Positions 5,735 to 11,778 of a DNA stretch of 11,778 nt are shown here, one piece after another (positions within the stretch are counted from its first letter, which is position 1; every line of letters begins with the position of its first letter). The stretch lies in assembly GCA_903908785.1 (NCBI GenBank), contig CAIVTL010000418.1:1-11778 (forward strand), in the 5' to 3' direction. This DNA is from Caldifarciminota bacterium. Lineage in GTDB: Bacteria; Hydrothermota; Tepidihabitantia; Tepidihabitantales; Tepidihabitantaceae. The translations under genes were made by a program, and so were the position numbers. Under the pieces are notes generated by a model. That model was not told the DNA's origin, did no database searches, and saw only the letters and a program-made list of their open reading frames with translations.

Positions 5735-6671
5735 CTAGTCACGCAGCTCCCGGCCGGTGAGCCGGATGAAGACGTCTTCAAGCGTTGCCCGCCGCACGCT
5801 GTACGACGTCAGCCGCACCTGCTTGCGGATGCGCTCGAGCGCGCCCGGGCAGTCGGATGCGAATATCTCGAACTTGTCCCCGAGCTTCTGGAAACGGCAT
5901 TCGCCCAGCGCGGTTTCGACTGCGCCGGCCCCGTCGCCCTCGGGGACGATTTCGAGCCTCGTCCCCGGCGTGCTCGCTTATCAGGCTCTGCGGGGAACCG
6001 GTGGCGATGACCTTGCCGTTGTCCATTATCAGCAGCCGGTCGCAAATCTGCTCCGCCTCGTCCATGTAGTGGGTCGTGATGATGATGGTCACGCCTCGTT
6101 GCCGCAGTTCGCGCAGCCGCTCCCAGATGAGCCGGCGCGCCTGCGGGTCCAGCCCGGTCGTCGGCTCGTCGAGCACGAGCAGCCGCGGCGTGTTGATGAG
6201 CCCGCGCGCGAGGATGAGACGCCGCTTCATCCCGCCGGAAAGCTCGTCCACCTGCTCCCCGGCCTTGTCGGTCAGATGGACGAACTCAAGCAGTTCGGTC
6301 GCCCGCTGCCGGGCAGTACGCGCGGGTATGCCGAAATACCGGGCGTAAAGCAGCAGGTTCTCGATGACCGACAGGTCCGGGTCGTAGTTGTTGTCCTGCG
6401 GCACGACACCAAGCTGCCCCTTGATTTCGCGCGGGTGGAGCGCAACGTCCAGCCCGAAGACTTCGAGCCGGCCGCCGGTCCTGGGCGAGTTGCAGGAAAG
6501 CATCCGGATGGTTGTGGTCTTGCCCGCGCCGTTCGGCCCGAGGAACCCGACCACCTCGCCCGGCGCGATGCTGAAGCTGATACCGTCAACCGCCGCCAGT
6601 TCGCCGTAGCGCTTGACCAGGCTCTCGGCGACCACGAGCGGCGTCTCGGTTGGCTTCGTTGCTTCCGGCAT
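5735..6671 (-). CDS. ABC transporter ATPase, NodI-like, with a frameshift near the 3' end
   Basis: Nucleotide-binding subunit of the exporter. Counted from ATG 6671: Walker A GPNGAGKT at about 45-52, Q-loop Q92, signature LSGGM near 144, Walker B LLVLDEP with D168-E169, and switch His near 201 (TTHYMDEAE). Past residue ~235 the open frame turns into arginine-rich nonsense. If one A is removed from the AAA at 5952-5950 (- strand), the family C-terminus returns: EARIVPEGDG, LGDKFEIFASDCPG, then RRATLEDVFIRLTGRELRD and a TAG at 5737-5735. That gives 311 residues, normal for NodI, and a stop 4 nt before the permease. The upstream GTG at 6680 is rejected as start because it lies at the -10 edge of the promoter. 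The shift may be an assembly error or a real loss. Confidence 0.85.
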
Positions 6672-6681
6672 GGAGGCCACA

Positions 6682-6709
6682 ATCCTAGCGTAGGAGCCCG
6701 CCCGGTCAA
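6682..6709 (-). promoter_or_regulatory. Promoter of the ABC transporter genes
   Basis: On the - strand, TTGACC (6709-6704), a 16-nt spacer and TAGGAT (6687-6682). Transcription should start near 6675, about 4 nt before ATG 6671 and downstream of GTG 6680, which therefore could not serve as start from this promoter. Confidence 0.55.
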
Positions 6710-6737
6710 TCGCGCCCGAGGATTGTCGGCGTGATTC

Positions 6738-8657
6738 CTAGCGGTGCAGCCGGGAGTCTACGGCCTTCAAGGCAGCCCGCGCCGCGTCGTAGCCGGGGTC
6801 GAGTGAGACGGACCGCGCCAGCCATTCGCGCGCGGGCGCGAGGCTGTCCATTCTTACATACACGAGCCCGAGCAGGTAGCTGGTTTCGGAATCGGTCGAG
6901 TCCCGGGCCAGGGACGCGCGATACAGCGACTCGGCGACCGGGAAGTGGCCGTCGGAAACGGCAACCCAGGCATCGGCCAGCCGGCGCGCCTGTTCTCGGT
7001 ACGGGTCGCCAACGCCAACCGAACTCGCAATGGCAATCCGGGCAGCGGCGAGACGCAGGATTGTGTTACGTTCGGTCGCACCGGCAGTCGCCCGCTCAAT
7101 CTTGAGAAACTCGGCTTCGGCGTCGGCTGTCCTGCCTGCGCCCGCCAGCCCGAGCACGAGGCAGTAGCGCGAGTAGTTGTAGGACGGCAAGGCGGCGAGG
7201 GCACGGCGGAACGCATCGACCGCCGGAACGTAGCTGTGCTGTTCCAGGTAGATGTTGCCGGACTGGGTCCACGCCTGCGCCGAGTAGCTCTTTCGTTGAA
7301 CCGGGACGATGACGGAGATGAAATAGACCAGGGTGAGCACGGCCAGGCCGGCGCCGACGCGCGCGTTCTTGCGCTGCCGGAATGCGTCAATCAGCTCGCC
7401 GAGGCCGTACCCGGCGAACATCAGCAGGAAGGGAATCACCGGCGCGCGCAGACGTGACAGCACGCAGAACAACAGGGCGGAGAAGAGATTGCCGAGAACG
7501 AAGAGATACGCGGGCGCCGCCTCGCGCCGCCGGGGCCAGGCAAAGAACATGCCCACGAACCCCAGCGCCAGCACGAGCCCATAGTTCACAAAGGCCAGCT
7601 TGAGCGGAAGCGAGATGGCGAAGGCGGTCTCCGGGTAGTAGTCGTTGGGGACTTCGTAGTTGCTGAGGAAAAGCAGCAACTTCCGGCCGAGCAGGCGCAG
7701 GTACGCAAGCGGCTGGTGCGTCATGAACCTGAGCGCCTGCCTTGTCCAGTAGGCAGAGGCGGCCGACGCCTTCACGTCTCGGCCGTCAATCGTAGTGCTC
7801 AAGCGCTTCAGCGTCTCGTGGGAGAACCCGACACCCTTGCCGAATTCCGCGGGCGGCTGCCACGTGCCGTCGGCAGAAGGGTTGTTGCCGATGTAGAAGT
7901 TGATGCCGGAATGAGCGGTGAACAAGACCGGGTCGCGCGCCACGATGTAGTTCCTGACTGGCACGACCGCGACAACCGCCAGCGCCGCGACCGTCAGCGC
8001 AACCAGACCACGGCGAGAGGCGAGAGGCGAGAAGCGAGAGGCGAGAGTGCCGCGCCAAAGCCGGAACAGGATGAACGGCAGAACGGCCAGCATCTCCGGC
8101 CGGCATATCACCAGCAGCCCGAAGCACACGCCGGACAGAATCCAGAGCCAGGTGCGGTTGCCCGCGACGAGAATCAGCCAGAGGAAAAGCAGGCTCAGGA
8201 AGACGGTGACTTCCACGTGCAGATACGCGCCGGAGTAGAAAACAAGGATGCCGGTCAGCGCAAACCCGAACGCGGCAAAGATGCCCGCCCGCCGGTCGAA
8301 AAGACGGCAGGTCACGAGATACAGGAGAAAACACGAGGCGGTTGTGAGAACCGCCTGCAGCAACTGGACCGGCAACATATGCGTGCCGAAGACAGCGTAA
8401 ACTCCGGCCAGCAGGTACGGGTACAAAGGCCGCAGGAAGAACACCTCGTGTCCCCAGAAGTTGCCGCGGATGATATCGAGCGCCCATTGGTGATAGAAGT
8501 ACGAATCCACGTACTGCGGCCCCATAGTCGAGAACGGCTTGCCGCGCATCTCGACAATGAACCAGAGGCGAACAAGGAAAGTCAGCGCGAGGGCGACGAA
8601 CATCCAGATGCGGCTGCCGCTCGTCGCCGGGCGCGGGGCTTCGTCAGTATCGGGCAT
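6738..8657 (-). CDS. GT39-like membrane glycosyltransferase with C-terminal TPR region
   Basis: A 639-residue protein in two parts. Residues ~17-450 are a multi-spanning membrane domain of the dolichyl-phosphate-mannose/ArnT (GT39/GT-C) type: after the first helix comes a loop with an acidic residue (YVDSYFYHQWALDI), then RPLYPYLLAGVYAVFG, many hydrophobic helices, and an external stretch HSGINFYIGNNPSADG. From residue ~460 there are helical repeats of TPR style (SGNIYLEQHSYVPAVDAF, SYLLGLVYVRMDSLAPARE). Such enzymes move a sugar from a lipid carrier to an acceptor on the outer face of the membrane; substrate and acceptor are unknown here. A loop after the RPEMLAVLPFILFRLW helix is encoded by a heptamer array (8012-8046). 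It may work with the exporter genes downstream, but a separate promoter precedes those. Confidence 0.75.
   Translation of the reverse strand: MPDTDEAPRPATSGSRIWMFVALALTFLVRLWFIVEMRGKPFSTMGPQYVDSYFYHQWALDIIRGNFWGHEVFFLRPLYPYLLAGVYAVFGTHMLPVQLLQAVLTTASCFLLYLVTCRLFDRRAGIFAAFGFALTGILVFYSGAYLHVEVTVFLSLLFLWLILVAGNRTWLWILSGVCFGLLVICRPEMLAVLPFILFRLWRGTLASRFSPLASRRGLVALTVAALAVVAVVPVRNYIVARDPVLFTAHSGINFYIGNNPSADGTWQPPAEFGKGVGFSHETLKRLSTTIDGRDVKASAASAYWTRQALRFMTHQPLAYLRLLGRKLLLFLSNYEVPNDYYPETAFAISLPLKLAFVNYGLVLALGFVGMFFAWPRRREAAPAYLFVLGNLFSALLFCVLSRLRAPVIPFLLMFAGYGLGELIDAFRQRKNARVGAGLAVLTLVYFISVIVPVQRKSYSAQAWTQSGNIYLEQHSYVPAVDAFRRALAALPSYNYSRYCLVLGLAGAGRTADAEAEFLKIERATAGATERNTILRLAAARIAIASSVGVGDPYREQARRLADAWVAVSDGHFPVAESLYRASLARDSTDSETSYLLGLVYVRMDSLAPAREWLARSVSLDPGYDAARAALKAVDSRLHR
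8012..8046. repeat. In-gene heptamer array (GGCGAGA)5
   Basis: Five contiguous 7-mers on the + strand, one with a single change (AGCGAGA). On the coding strand they are read in three frames in turn and give TLASRFSPLASRRG. Thirty-five bases is not a multiple of three, so neighbouring sequence must compensate for the frame. The insertion lies in a loop between two predicted membrane helices. Confidence 0.9.
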
Positions 8658-8668
8658 GAGGTGTGGCC

Positions 8669-8697
8669 AGTATAGAAGCCGGGCAGCGACAGGTCAA
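8669..8697 (-). promoter_or_regulatory. Promoter of the glycosyltransferase-like gene
   Basis: On the - strand, TTGACC (8697-8692), a 17-nt spacer and TATACT (8674-8669; 5 of 6). Transcription should start near 8662, about 4-5 nt before ATG 8657, leaving no room for a Shine-Dalgarno. Confidence 0.7.
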
Positions 8698-8710
8698 GGA
8701 ATCAGACACA

Positions 8711-8820
8711 AAGTGGTCCAGAGGTCAAGTGGTCTAGTGGTCCAGTGAGAGGACAGTCTCCGAAGTCCAAGTGGGGTCGCGACTCCTTCACTAGACCACT
8801 AGATCACTCGATCACTTCCT
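8711..8820. repeat. Octamer arrays forming a long inverted repeat after hydE
   Basis: Octamers AAGTGGTC, CAGAGGTC, AAGTGGTC, TAGTGGTC, CAGTGAGA run from 8711. CACTAGAC, CACTAGAT, CACTCGAT, CACTTCCT run from 8789 and carry the hydE stop (8812-8814). The arms 8728-8748 and 8788-8808 pair over 21 bp with one wobble and one mismatch around a 39-nt loop. The hairpin could end hydE transcription, but no T-run follows. Confidence 0.75.
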
Positions 8821-9912
8821 CTGCCCGCCCGGGCCTTTGCCCGGAACGCGTCCGATGGATGCGAGACGCCGCAGCAGGCAGGCCTGGCACGCCTCGGCGG
8901 TGTCGCCGGCGCAGGCCTTGTCCGGGTAGATATCGTAGAGGGCGCGGTACTTCACCGGCGTCAGGTTTGGCATCCAGACGTTCGCCCCGCGCTCGAGCCC
9001 GAGCTCGCGCCCGTTCTCGGTGTTGACGGTCGCCAGCGCGGTCGTTGACGGGATGTTGACGTTCTGGCATACCAGCCGCGTCAGGGCGATAACCTTCGTC
9101 GTCATCACGTCGGTCGCCGGCACCTGTTCACCCGCGGGCAGCGAGAACGACGCGGCGTCGCGGCCCAGCGGGGTGTCCGGGTGCGCAAGGTACGGGCCGA
9201 CGCCGACCATCTCCAGGTCCAGTTCGTGGAAGAGCAGAACGTCGTTCGCCAGCGTCTCGTAGCTCTGGCCTGGAATCCCGACCATCACCCCTGACCCCGC
9301 CTCGTAGCCGAGCCGCTTCAGCTTGCGCAGGAACTCGACGCGGTCGCTTCGCTCGCCGCCGCAGTCGGGGTGAATGCGGCGCAAGAGCGCCATGTCCGCT
9401 GTCTCGTGCCGCAGCAGGTAGCGGTCCGCACCCGCCTCGCGCCACTCAGCCAGCTCCGCGTCGCTCCGTTCGCCGAGCGAGAGCGTCACCGCCAGCGGCG
9501 TCTCTGCCTTGATGAAACGGACGTGCCGGGTGATGCGCTCGCGCGAGAGTCCCGGGTCTTCGCCCGCCTGCAGCACCACCGTGCCATACCCGAGCCGCAC
9601 GCCGAGCCGGACGCATTCCTCGACCTCGAGTTCGCTCAGCCGGTAGCGCTCAATCCTCCGGCTGCCGCGGATGCCGCAGTAAAGGCAATCGCGCCGGCAG
9701 TAGTTCGACAGCTCAATCAAGCCGCGCAGGTGCACTTCGTCCCCGACCTGCTCGTGTCGCACGCGGTCGGCCTCCGTCCAGAGGAAGTCGAGCTTCCACT
9801 CTTCCTCTTCCTTGAGCCAGCTCAGAACGTCGTTGCGCGTCAGACCTTTCGGCTCAGGCTCGGCTCCGCCCTTACCCCGCAACAGCTTCCAGACCGCGCC
9901 CGCGGCCTGCAT
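8812..9912 (-). CDS. hydE: [FeFe]-hydrogenase maturation radical SAM protein HydE
   Basis: A 366-residue radical SAM maturase. HydE acts with HydG and HydF on the 2Fe subcluster of the [FeFe]-hydrogenase H-cluster, processing the HydG-made Fe(CO)2(CN)Cys synthon on the way to the 2Fe unit bearing the azadithiolate bridge. The core motif is C72-RRD-C76-LY-C79 in IELSNYCRRDCLYCGIRG, which binds the SAM cluster. Later signatures are VVLQAGEDPGLSRE, MVGIPGQSYETL and VGVGPYLAHPDTPLG. Near the end Cys 334, 342 and 345 have the +8/+11 spacing of the second, non-essential cluster site of Thermotoga HydE. ATG 9912 is kept: the next in-frame upstream signal is a TGA, and GGAAGGTGG lies upstream at an 11-nt spacing. 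It follows hydF by 81 nt, same strand. The C-terminus runs into an octamer repeat. Confidence 0.95.
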   Translation of the reverse strand: MQAAGAVWKLLRGKGGAEPEPKGLTRNDVLSWLKEEEEWKLDFLWTEADRVRHEQVGDEVHLRGLIELSNYCRRDCLYCGIRGSRRIERYRLSELEVEECVRLGVRLGYGTVVLQAGEDPGLSRERITRHVRFIKAETPLAVTLSLGERSDAELAEWREAGADRYLLRHETADMALLRRIHPDCGGERSDRVEFLRKLKRLGYEAGSGVMVGIPGQSYETLANDVLLFHELDLEMVGVGPYLAHPDTPLGRDAASFSLPAGEQVPATDVMTTKVIALTRLVCQNVNIPSTTALATVNTENGRELGLERGANVWMPNLTPVKYRALYDIYPDKACAGDTAEACQACLLRRLASIGRVPGKGPGGQRK

Positions 9913-9984
9913 ACCCGGTCAGCCACCTTCCCAGGGGTCAAACTCGCCCATGGCCCGTTCCTTCCTCTGTTGGCATCTTCATCC

Positions 9985-10016
9985 CTTGCTCCCTCACTCC
10001 CTTTCTCCCTTTTCCT
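9985..10016. repeat. Octamer array across the hydF stop codon
   Basis: Four 8-mers on the + strand: CTTGCTCC, CTCACTCC, CTTTCTCC, CTTTTCCT. The hydF stop codon (9994-9996) and its last lysine/glutamate-rich codons (KEKGERE) fall inside, so the array writes the protein's C-terminal tail. Confidence 0.75.
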
Positions 10017-11246
10017 TCCGGTACGCTTCGAGCGCCGCCGGGAACGGTTCAAGCGCGCGCGCGAAGATGCCGAGCGACCAGGCAATGGTAAGCCCGTAGT
10101 TCGTGATGGGGACACCCTGGTCACGGCAACGCGCCACGCGATTCAGCACCGCGCGCCGGTTGGTCATGCACGCGCCGCAGTGAATCACCAGCTTGAACTG
10201 CGACAAGTCCGCCGGGAAGTCATGCCCCTGATGCGTGACGAATTCCAGCTTGCCGCCCACGTATTGCGTGAGCCAGCGCGGAATCTTCACACGGCCGATG
10301 TCATCCCCGATGGGATGATGCGAGCAGCTCTCCGCGACCAGCACCTTGTCGCCGGGCTTCAGCCGGTCGATTGCCGCCGCACCGCGCACCATCTCGACCA
10401 GGTCGCCTTTGAACCGGGCAAAGAGAATCGAGAACGAGGTGAGCCTGACGTCGCGCGGCGTGTCGCCCGCGACCTTGAGGAAGGCCTGCGAGTCGGTCAC
10501 CACGATGTCGGGCTTCCGGTTCAGCCGCAGTAGCGCGTCGCCCAGTTCCCGTTCCTTCACAACCATGCAGTAGGCGTCGTTATCCAGCAGGTCGCGGATA
10601 GTCTGCACCTGCGGCTGTATCAGGCGGCCGCGCGGCGCTTCCTTGTCTATCGGGACGACGAGCACGGCAAGCCCGCCGCTGGGTAGCAGGTCGCCCATGA
10701 CGGTCGGCGGGTTGACGAAATCCTCGGGGGCCGCGGCAATGAGCGCTTCGCGCAGCGCCAGGACGCCTTCGCCCTTCGGCGCCGCGGTCCGCACGGTTCG
10801 TACGCCGTCGTCCAGCAGCTTCCGCTCCAGTCCGTCCTCCCTCCTCTCTCCTCTCTCCTCCCTCTTCCACAGGTCGGTTTTGTTGAAGGCGACGACCACC
10901 GGCACGCCGCGCCGCTTCAGTTCGTCGAGCATCGCTTGCTCGAAATCGTCCCAGCGCCCGGCTTCCGTGACAATGATGCCGAGGTCAGTGCGCTCAATCA
11001 CCTTGTGCGTCTTCCCGACCCGCATCGCGCCCAATGCGCCGATGTCGTCGACGCCCGCGGTGTCGATGAAGAGCACCGGCCCGAGTGGCAGCAGTTCCAT
11101 CGGTTTCTCAACTGGGTCGGTCGTCGTGCCGGCGACCTCGGACACAATCGAGACCTCTTGCCGGGTGAGCGCGTTCAGGAGCGACGACTTGCCGACATTG
11201 CGCCGTCCGAATATCCCGATGTGCAGCCTGAGACTCTTCGGCGTCC

Positions 11247-11250
<4 letters not shown>
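9994..11250 (-). CDS. hydF: [FeFe]-hydrogenase maturation GTPase HydF
   Basis: A 418-residue GTPase and scaffold that receives the 2Fe precursor and hands it to the hydrogenase apoprotein. GTPase domain at the N-terminus: G1 GRRNVGKS (15-22), G2 TTTDP, G3 DTAG (63-66), G4 NKTD (123-126). The middle is a dimerisation domain. The C-terminal cluster-binding domain has C309-S-H311 and H357-C358-GA-C361, the CxH...HCxxC ligands of the [4Fe4S] cluster. All key residues are present. Right after G4 an arginine/glutamate-rich stretch (KREERGERREDGLERK) is encoded by a heptamer array (10834-10868). The ATG overlaps the upstream lyase stop as ATGA, with GAGGGAAAGGG before it, so translation is coupled. 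hydE follows on the same strand. Confidence 0.96.
10834..10868. repeat. In-gene heptamer array in hydF
   Basis: Five 7-mers on the + strand: GTCCTCC, CTCCTCT, CTCCTCT, CTCCTCC, CTCTTCC. They encode the charged insertion just after the NKTD motif of the HydF GTPase domain. Confidence 0.85.

Positions 11251-11778
<528 letters not shown>

Noticed and set aside
5940..5960. Programmed ribosomal frameshift in the ATPase gene
   Set aside because: No slippery heptamer or downstream structure is evident; a plain one-base insertion explains the data better.
5757..6734. 325-codon open frame on the + strand
   Set aside because: It lies antisense to the ABC ATPase and has no recognisable domain.
7716..8675. 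319-codon open frame on the + strand, rich in charged residues
   Set aside because: It is the antisense reading of the glycosyltransferase-like gene; composition reflects codon bias, not a protein.
9370..10533. 387-codon open frame on the + strand
   Set aside because: It is antisense to hydE and hydF, which have clear family motifs; high GC opens the opposite strand.

Overview
This is a GC-rich bacterial window with tightly packed genes. It carries [FeFe]-hydrogenase maturation genes, so the host is almost certainly an anaerobe or ferments at least part of the time. The abundant 7-8 bp tandem repeats between and inside genes, and the mix of families, suggest an uncultivated lineage. My unverified guess is candidate division WOR-3 (Stahlbacteria); nothing in the sequence proves it.

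Left part (1-2909, + strand). A perfect hairpin and a 15-unit heptamer array precede an MntA/HepT-type nucleotidyltransferase-HEPN toxin-antitoxin pair (190-874). Next come a DUF2283 protein (982-1197), a second heptamer array, and a 491-residue predicted exported beta-propeller protein (1434-2909).

Middle (2910-4950). About 1.3 kb has no credible gene. It holds two separate arrays of a degenerate 12-bp unit (about 3188-3463 and 3746-4018) in which certain columns are almost invariant although the reading frames contain stops. After these comes a BrnT-type toxin gene without a normal start codon (it reads ACG after a good Shine-Dalgarno), overlapping a small antitoxin-like gene (4185-4707, - strand). 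This pair lies between two 61-bp near-identical direct repeats 897 bp apart. The right repeat is the true 3' end of the neighbouring permease gene.

Right part (4951-11778, all - strand). In transcription order: the C-terminal part of an aspartate ammonia-lyase/fumarase-family enzyme (cut by the window edge), hydF, hydE, a membrane glycosyltransferase-like protein with a TPR tail, and a NodI/NodJ-type ABC exporter (ATPase plus permease). The lyase and hydF overlap by ATGA, so they are probably translationally coupled. HydE and HydF help build the H-cluster of [FeFe] hydrogenase; HydG and the hydrogenase itself are not in view. The ATPase gene has a one-base insertion that shifts its last quarter out of frame.

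Two themes cut across the window. First, genes heading transcription units tend to have a TTGAC(A/C/T)-N16/17-TATAAT-like promoter so close to the start codon that the mRNA should be leaderless or nearly so. This also decides the start of the ABC ATPase. Second, 7-8 bp tandem arrays sit at gene ends and upstream of promoters, and have entered the coding sequences of hydF, the glycosyltransferase-like gene and the lyase.
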